Below, piece by piece: positions 35,631-45,626 of a stretch of 64,000 bases of DNA. This stretch comes from Candidatus Hamiltonella defensa 5AT (Acyrthosiphon pisum) (lineage in GTDB: Bacteria; Pseudomonadota; Gammaproteobacteria; Enterobacterales; Enterobacteriaceae): positions 2,046,332 through 2,110,331 of the forward strand of contig NC_012751.1 of assembly GCF_000021705.1 (NCBI RefSeq), written 5' to 3'. The first letter of the stretch is position 1. Every line of letters begins with the position of its first letter. Under the pieces are notes generated by a model. That model saw nothing but the letters and a program-made list of their open reading frames with translations. It did no database searches and was not told where the DNA came from. The position numbers and the translations under genes are program-made.

Positions 35631-38564
35631 ATGATTTTTTCTTTGGGCCAACGCTGGGTAAGCGATACAGAAACGGAACTGGGTTTAGGTACTATTACTG
35701 AAATTGATCTACGTATGGTGACCCTGGCTTTTCCTGCAACGGGCGAGAAAAGGCGTTATGCGAAGCAGGGTTCACCTATTACACGGGTTTTATTTCATCC
35801 GGGTGATCTGATTCAGCATCAAGAGGGTTGGTCACTGCAAGTAAATGATGTGGTTGAAGAAAACCATTTGATCAGCTACATCGGCACAAGAACAGATACA
35901 GAAAAAAATACAGCGGTGATCCGTGAAACATTTTTAAACAGCAAACTGACTTTTCGTCATCCCAAAAATCGTCTTTTTTCAGGGCAAATCGATAATATTA
36001 CGCATTTTGCTTTGCGTTTTCGGGCACTCACACATCAGAGCAAACAGCTTCGGTTTTTGTCTCAGGGTTTACGAGGCGTTCGTGCCAGTCTGATCCCTCA
36101 TCAATTACATATTGCGCATGAAATAGGACAGCGCCACGCGCCACGTGTTCTTTTGGCCGATGAAGTAGGTCTGGGCAAAACAATAGAAGCAGGCATGATC
36201 CTGTATCAACAGCTCTTGTCAGGCCGAGCTGAACGTGTCTTGATTGTCGTGCCTGAAAGTCTGCAACATCAATGGCTGGTGGAAATGTTGCGCCGCTTTA
36301 ATCTGCATTTTTCTCTTTTCGACAAAAATCGATATTCTGAATCCGCATGTGACGGTATGAATCCATTTGAAACAGAGCAATGGGTGATTTGTTCGTTAGA
36401 TTTGATTAAAGAAAAGGAAACGCTACTCAAGGATCTTGTCAATGCAGATTGGGATCTATTGATTGTAGATGAAGCCCATCATTTGTCCTGGAGTGAAAAA
36501 AACGCCAGCCCAGAATACCAGGCTATTGAACAGCTGGCGGATCGTGTTCCGGGCATACTGTTTTTAACGGCTACCCCAGAACAACTTGGTGAAGAGAGTC
36601 ATTTCGCTCGATTACGTTTACTGGATAAAAATCGTTTTTATGATTACAACACATTTGTTGATGAGCAAAAAAATTATCGTCTGATTGCAGAGGTAGTGAC
36701 GCTTATTCTGGAAAGAAAACCTCTGGCGACAGAAAAAATAAAGCAATTAACCGATTTTTTAACTCAAACTGTTGATCAAACAGATCTCGGGCCTTTGTTA
36801 AGGCTCATCCATGAGCTTGGAGAAAATTTTCAAAAAAACAAGAAAACAGACCGTCTTAAAGAGGAAGACCAAACCCAGGCCCAAAAATTCATTGATTTTA
36901 TGATAGATTGCCATGGAACCAGCCGTGTTTTATTTCGGAATACCCGAAATAGCATCAAGGGCTTTAAAAAAAGAAAATTACATGCCATTAAGCTGCCTTT
37001 CCCCTCTCAGTATCAAACCTGTATTCAAGCATTGAATACAGCGACTTCCATTCAAGATAAGCTCTATCTAGAAAGGGCGTATCAAAAACAGGCAGATAAA
37101 GAAGATTGGTTCCACTTTGATCCTCGAGTCACATGGCTAATAAACTTTTTACTCGAATATCGCGATAAAAAAGTACTGGTCATATGTGCTCATCCACGCA
37201 CAGCATTAGAGCTGGAATATATATTAAGAACAGCCCAAGGGATTCGTTCGGCTGTTTTTCATGAAGGTTTATCATTGATTGAACGGGATCGCGCAGCGGC
37301 TTATTTTTCTTTAATTGAAAAAGGAGCCCAAGTTCTTCTGTGCTCAGAAATAGGATCAGAGGGCCGCAATTTTCAATTTTCACATGACCTGGTGCTCTTT
37401 GATCTGCCTCTTCATCCAGATTTACTGGAACAAAGAATAGGGCGCCTTGATAGAATTGGTCAGAAAAATGACATTGATATTTTTGTTCCCTATCTCGAAA
37501 ACAGTGCCCAAAGCATTTTACTGCGTTGGTATCACGAAGGCTTGAATGCCTTAGAAAAAAGCTGCTGCGTTGGGCATAAACTCTATACCAGTTTTGAGCA
37601 AAGATTAAAAAAATATTTGAGTGCACCAGATGAATCAGAAGGTTTCGATCAATTGATCGAGGAATGTCAGAAACAGGCAAAAGCCATCACATTAGAATTA
37701 GAGCAAGGGCGCGATCGTTTGCTTGAGTTGCATTCAAGTGGAGGAGAAAGCGGGGAAAAATACGCGCAAGCGATTCTAAAACAGAATAATGATGTTGATT
37801 TAATCGAATTGGCCATGAATCTGTTTGATATTATTGGTATTCATCAAGAGGATCAGAGCGAGCATATGATGCTATTGATCCCCTCTGATCATATGCTTTT
37901 CCCTGATTTTCCTGGTTTATCACCGGAGGGAAATTTAATCACGTTTGATCGCGAGACCGCTTTGGTAAGAGAGGATGCACAGTTTCTCAGCTGGGAGCAT
38001 CCCATCATTCGAAATGGAATCGATTTGATTTTATCTAGTGAAATTGGCAGTTGTTCTGTTGCTTTTTTAAAAAATAAAACCTTGCCTGTAGGCACTCTAC
38101 TGATAGAGTTGATTTATGTCGTCGAGGTGCAAGCCAAAAAATCTTTGCAACTGGCGCGTTTTTTACCTCCCACGCCGATACGCATGTTACTGGATAAAAA
38201 AGGAAATAATTTAGCGAATCAAGTGGCGTTTGAGAAGATGAATGCCATGCTCAATAAAGTTGATCGTCATACCGCTCATCAATGTATTAGAGCTGTACAA
38301 AAAGAAGTACAGAATATATTGGAATTATCAAAATCCATCATCACTAAAGAGGCCGATGCCTTGATTGAGTCAGCAAAAAAAGAAGCTGATAATGAATTAA
38401 GCTGTGAATTAAACCGATTAAAAGCATTAAAAATGATGAACCCTAATATTCGGGATGATGAAATAGCGTCTCTGGAAAAAAGCCGTGATCACACTCTCAA
38501 CCATATTAGTCAAGCTGTCTTTCGCCTTGATGCCATTCGTTTAATTTTGGTCACACATGAATAA
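35631..38564 (+). CDS. rapA: RNA polymerase-associated ATPase RapA (HepA)
   Basis: Swi2/Snf2-family ATPase that binds core RNA polymerase and helps recycle it after termination. 977 aa (E. coli 968). N-terminal Tudor-like domains (GQRWVSDTETELGLGTI). Motif I LADEVGLGKTIEAGMI, motif II VDEAHHL, motif III FLTATPEQLG, motif V CSEIGSEGRNFQF, motif VI EQRIGRLDRIGQ. The C-terminal RNAP-interacting region is conserved, ending in ALRLIVVTH-like AIRLILVTHE. Intact. Confidence 0.97.
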   Translation: MIFSLGQRWVSDTETELGLGTITEIDLRMVTLAFPATGEKRRYAKQGSPITRVLFHPGDLIQHQEGWSLQVNDVVEENHLISYIGTRTDTEKNTAVIRETFLNSKLTFRHPKNRLFSGQIDNITHFALRFRALTHQSKQLRFLSQGLRGVRASLIPHQLHIAHEIGQRHAPRVLLADEVGLGKTIEAGMILYQQLLSGRAERVLIVVPESLQHQWLVEMLRRFNLHFSLFDKNRYSESACDGMNPFETEQWVICSLDLIKEKETLLKDLVNADWDLLIVDEAHHLSWSEKNASPEYQAIEQLADRVPGILFLTATPEQLGEESHFARLRLLDKNRFYDYNTFVDEQKNYRLIAEVVTLILERKPLATEKIKQLTDFLTQTVDQTDLGPLLRLIHELGENFQKNKKTDRLKEEDQTQAQKFIDFMIDCHGTSRVLFRNTRNSIKGFKKRKLHAIKLPFPSQYQTCIQALNTATSIQDKLYLERAYQKQADKEDWFHFDPRVTWLINFLLEYRDKKVLVICAHPRTALELEYILRTAQGIRSAVFHEGLSLIERDRAAAYFSLIEKGAQVLLCSEIGSEGRNFQFSHDLVLFDLPLHPDLLEQRIGRLDRIGQKNDIDIFVPYLENSAQSILLRWYHEGLNALEKSCCVGHKLYTSFEQRLKKYLSAPDESEGFDQLIEECQKQAKAITLELEQGRDRLLELHSSGGESGEKYAQAILKQNNDVDLIELAMNLFDIIGIHQEDQSEHMMLLIPSDHMLFPDFPGLSPEGNLITFDRETALVREDAQFLSWEHPIIRNGIDLILSSEIGSCSVAFLKNKTLPVGTLLIELIYVVEVQAKKSLQLARFLPPTPIRMLLDKKGNNLANQVAFEKMNAMLNKVDRHTAHQCIRAVQKEVQNILELSKSIITKEADALIESAKKEADNELSCELNRLKALKMMNPNIRDDEIASLEKSRDHTLNHISQAVFRLDAIRLILVTHE

Positions 38565-38609
38565 AGGTATGATCACATTGTCTTTTAAAAAATAGGGGAT
38601 CATGAAATA

Positions 38610-39815
38610 ATGCCGCTTTCTGGAAAACATATTTTGCTTGGCATCAGTGGGGGTATTGCTGCTTATAAATCTCCAGATATCGTGCGACGGTTGCGTGAAA
38701 ATGGGGCAAAGGTTCGTGTTGTTATGACAGAGGCAGCCAAATATTTTATTACTCCTTTGACTTTACAAGCCGTTTCTGGACACCCCGTCTCTGATCACTT
38801 ATTTGACCCTGCGGCTGAATCAGCCATGGGGCATATTCAATTGTCAAAATGGGCTGATTTATTGATCATAGCGCCCGCCACTGCGGATTTTTTGGCACGT
38901 GTTGCCGTCGGCATGGCCGATGATTTATTAACCACGCTCTGTTTAAGTGCTCCCGTTCCTGTCGTCGTCCTTCCCTCGATGAATCAACAAATGTACCGAG
39001 CGAAAGCCACTCAAACCAATTTAAAAATTCTGGCCGAAAGGGGCATTTTATTATGGGGACCAGACAGTGGCGATCAGGCTTGTGGGGATAACGGACCAGG
39101 TCGTATGCTGGAGCCTCGCGATATTGTGGCTTTGGTAAAAAATCATTTTTCAACCCAAAAAGATGGTCACGGGTTGCGCATCATGATCACGGCAGGGCCC
39201 ACTCGAGAAGCTTTTGATCCCGTGCGTTTTATCAGTAATCAAAGCTCCGGGAAAATGGGATTTGCAATCGCAAAGGCGGCCGCTCAACTGGGCGCTCAAG
39301 TGACCTTAATCTCTGGGTCTGTTTCTTTAGAAACCCCTGCCAGTGTTCATCGAATCAATGTCATCAGCGCCCTTGAAATGCAACAAAATGTGCGAGATCA
39401 AGCACACTTACAAGATATTTTTATTGCCTGTGCCGCTGTGGCGGATTATCGACCTCAAGTATGCTCCAAACAAAAAATGAAGAAACACAAAGACAAAATC
39501 AGGCTGGAAATGGTCAAAAATCCAGACATTGTTTCTGAGGTCGCTCATATGACACAAAATCGTCCTTTTGTCGTTGGCTTCGCTGCCGAAACTCATGATA
39601 TGAAAAAATATGCTCGACAAAAATTAATTCAAAAAAATCTAGATCTCATCTGTGCAAATGATGTCTCGCTTTCAGATCAAGGGTTTGATTCTGATAGAAA
39701 TGCTTTACATCTTTTTTGGGAAAACGGAGAAAAAACGTTGCCACTGGAAGATAAAAATATTCTTGCACAGCTTTTAATCAAAGAGGTTTTGACTCGTTAT
39801 GATGAAAAAAATTGA
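38610..39815 (+). CDS. coaBC: Bifunctional PPC decarboxylase / PPC synthetase
   Basis: Two successive steps of CoA synthesis: CTP-dependent joining of cysteine to 4'-phosphopantothenate (CoaB, C-terminal) and decarboxylation to 4'-phosphopantetheine (CoaC, N-terminal, FMN). 401 aa. CoaC: FMN loop GISGGIAAYKSPDIVRRL, catalytic His in MGHIQLSKWAD, PSMNQQMY (usual PxMNxxMW, here Tyr), ACGDNGPGRM with the catalytic Cys. CoaB: TAGPTREAFDPVRFISNQSSGKMGFAIA and KNPDIV. Its end overlaps dut by 17 bases. Confidence 0.96.
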   Translation: MPLSGKHILLGISGGIAAYKSPDIVRRLRENGAKVRVVMTEAAKYFITPLTLQAVSGHPVSDHLFDPAAESAMGHIQLSKWADLLIIAPATADFLARVAVGMADDLLTTLCLSAPVPVVVLPSMNQQMYRAKATQTNLKILAERGILLWGPDSGDQACGDNGPGRMLEPRDIVALVKNHFSTQKDGHGLRIMITAGPTREAFDPVRFISNQSSGKMGFAIAKAAAQLGAQVTLISGSVSLETPASVHRINVISALEMQQNVRDQAHLQDIFIACAAVADYRPQVCSKQKMKKHKDKIRLEMVKNPDIVSEVAHMTQNRPFVVGFAAETHDMKKYARQKLIQKNLDLICANDVSLSDQGFDSDRNALHLFWENGEKTLPLEDKNILAQLLIKEVLTRYDEKN

Positions 39816-40257
39816 TATTAAAATCCTTGATAAACGGATTGGTGATGTTTTTCCCTTACCCACTTATACAACCAGCGGATCTGCTGGTTTAGATCTGAGG
39901 GTTTGTACCCAGGCGCCTCAACATTTATCTCCAGGAGAAACCCGGCTTCTACCGACAGGATTGGCGGTTCATATCGCCGATCCTCATCTAGCCGCTATGA
40001 TTTTACCGCGTTCCGGGTTGGGGCATAAAAACGGGATCGTTTTAGGAAATTTAGTAGGGCTCATTGACTCTGACTACCAAGGTGAATTGATGTTATCTGT
40101 ATGGAATCGAAGTCAAATCGATTTTTTGATCAATCCTGGTGACAGGCTTGCTCAAATGGTGTTTGTTCCTGTTGTACAGGTTGAATTGAATATCGTGTCT
40201 GAATTTACATCTAGTCAACGTGGATCGGGAGGTTTTGGTCACTCTGGCCGGCAGTAA
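39799..40257 (+). CDS. dut: dUTP diphosphatase
   Basis: Hydrolyses dUTP to dUMP and PPi, keeping uracil out of DNA and feeding dTMP synthesis. 152 aa, trimeric beta-barrel family. Five motifs in order: AGLDLR, PRSGLGHKNGIVLGN, GLIDSDYQGEL, PGDRLAQMV, RGSGGFGHSGRQ. Coupled to coaBC by overlap, the conserved enterobacterial arrangement. A weak AT-rich hairpin (40267-40301) follows. Confidence 0.97.
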   Translation: MMKKIDIKILDKRIGDVFPLPTYTTSGSAGLDLRVCTQAPQHLSPGETRLLPTGLAVHIADPHLAAMILPRSGLGHKNGIVLGNLVGLIDSDYQGELMLSVWNRSQIDFLINPGDRLAQMVFVPVVQVELNIVSEFTSSQRGSGGFGHSGRQ

Positions 40258-40350
40258 TTCAATCTGAAAAATAAATAAACATCAAAGCTTGATTTATTTT
40301 TTATGTTTTTGTTCAGATTTAAAATTAAAAAATAGTGTCGGATATGTCAT

Positions 40351-41280
40351 ATGGAGTACTTCTTAGTGATCAATAATGGAATATGGTATTACCCAATCAT
40401 TTTATTCTTTATATCAAAGTCTTTTGCTAAAGAAATAGATATTAAAGTGCCCACAAGCATTCAATCTCATATTCATTTTAATGAAAGTGATTTATTAGAA
40501 ATTAAAAAATATCAAAAAATGGCGTACGAGGTCGTATTAAATATGCCTAATATCATTGAAATGGCTTCTTCTTATATTAAGAAAAATATAAAAAAAAAAT
40601 TTAATATAGATATTAATCCTAATAAAACTTATTTAAATAGATTTAAAAGTGCTTCAAATAACCATGATACCATTACTGGATGGGAACACTGTGGGGACTT
40701 AACAAAATCAGAAACTTTAACTCAAACTGTACTGACAAATTTTAGTGCCTTTAATCATGAAAATCCTGATTTTTTAGATGATTATGTCGGTGTTTATAAA
40801 GAAGGCGCCGGTGCTCAATGTTATGATCACCGAAATGAAGTCAGAATAAGGCCCTCTGAACTAATGAACTTATTATGGGATATCAATTTTTCAAAAATAT
40901 ATGAAACCGCTCTGACTGATTATTGGACAAAATATGAAAATCAATATCGAATAGTTGCAAAAGCAAATTTTATTGCACGATTAGTAAAACAATACAGTAC
41001 AAACGATTTATCTGAAGAAGGGTATCATTTATCATTAAAATTAGTGGATAATCTTGCTTATAAATATCAACCAAATACTGATTATTTTGTACCTTTATCC
41101 ATTAGTGATTTGACATATGATAATTTTTCAAATCATCAATATGATATTTTCCCTTTTAAAATAAAAGATTATATATCTACCGATATACTTATCATTATTA
41201 ATAAAAATAAAACCAAATATATTCTTTATATTCCAAATAATATAATTGAATTGCAAAAAAAAAGTAAAAAAAAACTATAA
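40351..41280 (+). pseudogene. Glycosyltransferase toxin, N-terminal segment
   Basis: First 309 codons of a larger toxin. After a hydrophobic start (YYPIILFFISKSFAKE) comes YIKKNIKKKFNIDINPNKTYLNRF, GWEHCGDLTKSETLTQTVLTNFSAF, NPDFLDDYVGVYKEGAGAQCYDHRNEVRIRPSELMNLLWDINFSKIYETALTDYWTKYENQYRIVAKANFIARLV. This matches the N-terminal region that I know from dermonecrotic-type toxins of pseudomonads (DUF6543-like). The frame closes just after two A9 tracts (41255-41263, 41266-41274) joined by GT. The next frame overlaps it there and continues the same domain. Removing one A would join them. Function of this region is probably host binding or delivery. Confidence 0.65.
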
Positions 41281-42775
41281 AGAAAACGCATTTCTTGAAT
41301 TTAATAATCTAGAAGAAATCAAAACCTGGATAAAAATACAGTCTTTGGATGAAAATAAAAAAAATAAATTACTATCTCATTTTTCTTTAAATGATAGACA
41401 GAAAGGACTTTTTCATAAAAGTGTCACTGAAATCATAGAGAAAGGTATCTGGGATGATCAATATATAAAATATGCTCATTCAAATATCACAGAGGACGCC
41501 TTTCGTTTTTTAACAAAACAACAAAAAATGAGAATGGAGAAGGATGCCGATACTCAAATAAAATCAAATGCTGAAATCAGATGGGATACAGCTCTTTTGA
41601 ATATTTCCGCATTGAGTACCGTACTATTACCCTTACAGCTCATTCAACCTGAGCTTGGGCTCATCGTCAACAGCAGCCTTTGGTTAACTGAAATAGGAAT
41701 TAATGTTGAAAAAAGTTTTAATGCAGATTCTTTTGAAGAAAGAAAAGCAGCTTTTAATCAAGCACTATCTAGTTCTATTAATGGCGTTGTGAATATTCTC
41801 TTTTTTTACGCATTTTCTCAAACATCAGAATCATTAGAAACCGAGTTACAAAAAGAATCACCAATTGATCATATTGCCCCTTCTGGCCCTCCTAAAAAAC
41901 AAACACTGGCTTTGGTTTCAAATAAACCCTCTGATATTTTGACTGACATGAAGTCTATTCATATAGGTGATCATCTTTTTTATATTAATAAATACAGCGA
42001 CAAAAATGGACATTATCAATTATATAAAATCAATGCAGATAAAAAAATTCAACAAACAAGCCAATTTGTGATTCTTAATAAAAATGGAGAATGGGTGAAA
42101 TTAGCTTTAAAAGGAGGAGGTCCAGCATTCACTAAAATAAAATCTGAAACACGAAATATAAACCCGTATGAAGGCAAATCGGATCAATTAAAGGATAAAA
42201 CAAAAAATATTCAAAAACCGATTAAAAACCGAAAGCAATTTATTGTTGATGAAAAACCTGTTTTATCAGAAAATTTTTCAAATATTCAATTAAACACAGT
42301 TCCATTACCAGAGCTCCCAAGTATTAATTTATCAGCAAAACCTATTCCTAAAAAAATTCATTATATATGGTTAGGAGATAAAAACATTCCTGAAGAATTA
42401 ATAAAAAATATGACACGTAATACCTGGAATACCAGTGATTATCAATCTATCGTACATATTTCGGCTTCTCTTCCCAGTACATTTCATAATGTTAAAAATC
42501 AGTTACGGGGTATTTTAAATTTGAGTGTGAGCAATCTTGAAAATGAATCTTTTTTTAATCAATTTAAAAAAACATTATCTGGAAAACAATTCCAGGCTTT
42601 TCTTAAAGAGCCAGCTAAAAATTATTCAGCCGCATCTGATGTTCTTCGTTACTGGATCATAGACGAATATGGGGGCATTTATCTGGATACCGATGATATG
42701 ATCCCTAATGATGTAAGTAAAATTATTTTAATTGCAGGACCGAAAGACATTTTATTAAATTTACAGGTGGAACAT
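41246..42775 (+). pseudogene. Glycosyltransferase toxin, middle segment with DXD catalytic domain (5' exon)
   Basis: Frame opens in the poly(A) region (first possible start is a weak TTG at 41246, probably not used) and continues the N-terminal domain (LLSHFSLNDRQKGLFHKSVTEIIEKGIW, RFLTKQQKMRMEKDADTQIKSNAEIRWD). A hydrophobic stretch follows (STVLLPLQLIQPELGLIVNSSLW). Then a GT-A glycosyltransferase domain of the TcdA/TcdB-like type: PKKIHYIWLGDKNIPEEL, SAASDVLRYWIIDEYGGIYLDTDDMIP, with the metal-binding DTD. Such enzymes glucosylate host GTPases. The gene is cut after codon VEH at 42775 by a group II intron. The visible stop at 42811 is inside the intron. Confidence 0.82.
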
Positions 42776-45120
42776 GTGCGACGTGAAAGTTGCACCACAG
42801 AAGTCCCTTGAAAAAGGGTAAGGTTGATCCGAAACCTTATTGCCACTTACTCGGTGCAAGAGGAGTAATTCTCTTGTGCTAAGCGAGAATGAAAGCCTAA
42901 CTAAAGTATTAAGCTGAATAAGAAATAGGGGCAAGGCAAAACTGAAATGGGTTGAATAAAGTGAATCTCCGTTATTAAAATGTCGTAAGCAAGTAAAACA
43001 CGAAATCAGATGTGACGTGTTATGGGGAAGTTTAACGACAGTTAGAAACGGGTAAAGAAGAGTGTTCGTTCTTTACGACGGATCCCGTTCCCCGGCATAG
43101 AGGAGGCAGCCCACTCAATGTATCTTCATGGTGTGAAACACGGTAACCCCATTAATCTTTTAGTGTTGATGTAAATACTAAGAGACAGTGGGCATAAGAC
43201 GTTCCAAAAAGCGAAGGCAATCAGCCGAAAGGCAACTGGAAATCATAACAGGATTGATAGAGGTAATTACTTTACTCTGAAAAGAGGCTGACGTGGAACG
43301 GGTGACTTACCCATATAATCCTTTACCAAGGTTATGAATTGATTTAGAAGAGTTAGATGCCTATGGCAAACGTAATAAATCAAAACTATGAACAACAACT
43401 GGAATGGCATGCTATTAACTGGCGTGTTGTGACAGCCATGATTAATAATCTAAGGCAAAGAATATATAGGGCTTCAGCAACAGGTGACTTAAAGAAAGTC
43501 AGAAATCTGCAAAAACTCATGATGAAATCAAGAGCTAACCATCTTCTGGCTATCAGGAAAGTCACTCAGGTCAATCGGGGAAAACACACGGCTGGAGTAG
43601 ATAATCAGGTAATTAATGACCATAAAGGACGAGAACATCTTTATAAGTTATTAAGCCAAACAACTTCAGAAAAGGTTTATCCAGTAAAACGAGTTTACAT
43701 AGCAAAAAAGAATGGAAAAAAACGCCCTCTTGGGATCCCAACCATTCTCGACCGCTGTAGACAAGCGATAGTTAAATCGGCGCTGGAACCTTATTGGGAA
43801 GCAAAATTTGAACCAGTCAGCTACGGATTTAGACCGGGGCGAAGTGCCCATGACGCAATACAAAAAATTTTCTGTATTGCCAGAGCACGAGGGACACGGC
43901 ACTGGGTACTAGATGCAGATATTAAAGGCGCATTTGACAACATTGACCATAATTTTCTCATAAAAAAAATCGGGGGATTCCCCGAAAGAAACATGATTAA
44001 ACAATGGTTACAAGCCGGTGTGCTGGAACATGGCAACTATATACCCAATGTTGCAGGTACTCCGCAAGGCGGGATTATCAGTCCACTACTGGCCAATATT
44101 GCACTCCACGGAATGGAGACCTTACTGGGTATTCAATACTGGAAAAACGGCACGCCAAAACAAGGGCAACCTTATGCAGTAGTTCGTTATGCGGATGATT
44201 TTGTCGTATTCGGTAAATCCCGTGAAGAGTGCGAAACTGCCAAAATAAAGTTGCAAATTTGGTTAGCTCAGAGAGAGTTAGCTCTTTCTGAAGAAAAAAC
44301 CAGTATCAAACACTTGAAGGAAGGATTCGACTTCCTGGGATTTAATATACGACATTATGACAATCGCCACAGAAAACGGGGATATATATTGTTAACGAAG
44401 CCCTCAAAGGAGTCGATGAAAAGGTACAAACAGCAAATGAGAATGACCTGGAAAGGTATTATCGGTATGCCGACACAAGAAGGAATAAGACAACTGAATG
44501 CCAAGATAATAGGATGGTGTAATTACTATCGTATTGGTGCTTCAAAAAGAACATTCAGTGCATTAGACCAATGGATGTGGATCCGCCAACGTAGATATTT
44601 GTATCGACGTCATCCCAATAAACACTGGTGGTGGCGAAGAAAACACTACTTAGGCAAGATACCAGGTAGAGAAGACTATTCAGTATTTATGGATAAATCA
44701 ACCGGTGGATTTCTTTGGAAGCATGCATGGACAAAAATACAGCGTCATTGGCTAGTTCCAAAAAATGCTTCCCCCGACAATCCGGAATTGCGTGACTATT
44801 GGCGTAATAGGCAGGCACGTAAACAGCCTTTTATTTACGGTGTCAAAGTTAACCTCTATAAGCGACAGAAAGGTTATTGTCCTCTCTGTGATCAAGAGTT
44901 GGACAATGGTGAACAATTGCATGTTCATCATATTCAGCCTAAAGCTGAAGGGGGTGACAACAAGCTGGCTAATCTAAGATTGTTACATGCTAATTGCCAC
45001 AGACAATTACATAGCAAAAAAGGAAAAATGTTGAAGTGAGTAAGTTGCGTGAGCCGTATGCGGGGTAACTCGCACGTACGGTTCTTGAGGGAGTGGGCAC
45101 TTGCGGCCTGCTTACCTAAT
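42776..45120 (+). mobile_element. Complete group II intron
   Basis: 2345 bases. The 5' end is GTGCGACG, the group II GUGYG consensus. Domain V is at 45050-45083 (GAGCCGTATGCGG ... CGCACGTACGGTTC). Domain VI follows (AGG-GAGTGGGC pairing with GCCTGCTT-A-CCT), leaving one unpaired A, the branch-point, 7-8 bases before the 3' end AAT at 45118-45120. The encoded protein (43357-45039) is intact. Splicing would join VEH at 42775 to HST at 45121 in the same frame. ACGTTCC at 43199-43205 is a possible EBS1 for the 5' exon end GGAACAT, with one mismatch. Confidence 0.93.
43357..45039 (+). CDS. Group II intron reverse transcriptase/maturase with HNH endonuclease
   Basis: 560 aa, complete. RT domains: HTAGVDNQ (RT0-1), KKNGKKRPLGIPTILDRCRQAIVKSALEPYWEAKFEPVSYGFRPGRSAHDAI (RT2-3), VLDADIKGAFDNIDH (RT3-4), GTPQGGIISPLLANIALHGME (RT4), VVRYADDFVVFG with the catalytic YADD (RT5), and FDFLGFNIRHY (RT6-7). 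The maturase X domain is around NAKIIGWCNYYRIGASKRTFSALDQWMW. The C-terminus is an HNH endonuclease: CPLCDQEL, LHVHHIQPKAEGGDNKLANLRLLHANCHRQLH. It both promotes splicing and drives retrohoming. No damage seen, so the intron may still move. Confidence 0.97.
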   Translation: MPMANVINQNYEQQLEWHAINWRVVTAMINNLRQRIYRASATGDLKKVRNLQKLMMKSRANHLLAIRKVTQVNRGKHTAGVDNQVINDHKGREHLYKLLSQTTSEKVYPVKRVYIAKKNGKKRPLGIPTILDRCRQAIVKSALEPYWEAKFEPVSYGFRPGRSAHDAIQKIFCIARARGTRHWVLDADIKGAFDNIDHNFLIKKIGGFPERNMIKQWLQAGVLEHGNYIPNVAGTPQGGIISPLLANIALHGMETLLGIQYWKNGTPKQGQPYAVVRYADDFVVFGKSREECETAKIKLQIWLAQRELALSEEKTSIKHLKEGFDFLGFNIRHYDNRHRKRGYILLTKPSKESMKRYKQQMRMTWKGIIGMPTQEGIRQLNAKIIGWCNYYRIGASKRTFSALDQWMWIRQRRYLYRRHPNKHWWWRRKHYLGKIPGREDYSVFMDKSTGGFLWKHAWTKIQRHWLVPKNASPDNPELRDYWRNRQARKQPFIYGVKVNLYKRQKGYCPLCDQELDNGEQLHVHHIQPKAEGGDNKLANLRLLHANCHRQLHSKKGKMLK

Positions 45121-45552
45121 CATTCAACTAATTTTAAAGGGTATAATACAAGTAATTTTGCCAGTCACCCTGATAATCCTGTTCTTAAAAAAATTATTAA
45201 AGAAATGGAGAAACGTTATTCTGAAAACAAGATATTTTATACTGAGGAAAGGCCTTATTTAAAAAAGGATAATAACGGAAATGAAACCAATAAAGATTTA
45301 GTAAATGATTATATGAAAAAAATATTTCATCAAGTGGGACCCCAGCTTTTTAATGATGTATTAAAAGAAGAAATTAAATATTATTACCATTTAAGTGATT
45401 CAATGAGACTCATTTCTATTATGGATCCTTTACCTAAAAACTGGAAATTATATCAAACAGAAATAAATAAAGCTGTTGATTATTATTTACCCTTTTATCG
45501 AAAATTTAAAATAGAAATAGGAAATGAACATTCCTGGAATTACACTAGATAA
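45121..45552 (+). pseudogene. Glycosyltransferase toxin, 3' exon
   Basis: Continues the toxin after the intron: HSTNFKGYNTSNFASHPDNPVLKKIIKEMEKRY. The SHPDNPVLKKIIKE block resembles the conserved segment after the DXD of TcdA/TcdB-like and other 'Gly_transf_sug' enzymes. It ends LYQTEINKAVDYYLPFYRKFKIEIGNEHSWNYTR. 143 codons. The open frame begins at 45049, but its first 24 codons are intron RNA and not protein of this gene. With the upstream parts the toxin would be about 950 aa. Confidence 0.8.
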
Positions 45553-45583
45553 ATATATTTGAAAAATCGAGTACAAAAAAATA

Positions 45584-45615
45584 AAAACGGTGGCGTATTT
45601 TTTTATCACCGTTTT
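45584..45615. terminator. Bidirectional terminator between the toxin and rplS
   Basis: Arms AAAACGGTG (45584-45592) and CACCGTTTT (45607-45615) around a 14-base T-rich loop. The toxin ends at 45552 on plus and rplS at 45627 on minus, so the hairpin serves both. Confidence 0.8.
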
Positions 45616-45626
45616 ATATAAAAAAA

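Noticed and set aside
35437..35701. Two overlapping short open frames before rapA
   Set aside because: AT-rich chance frames on opposite strands; they overlap the rapA start region.
45049..45120. Possible protein start at 45049 for the 3' toxin exon
   Set aside because: These codons are group II intron domains V and VI. The real exon starts at 45121.
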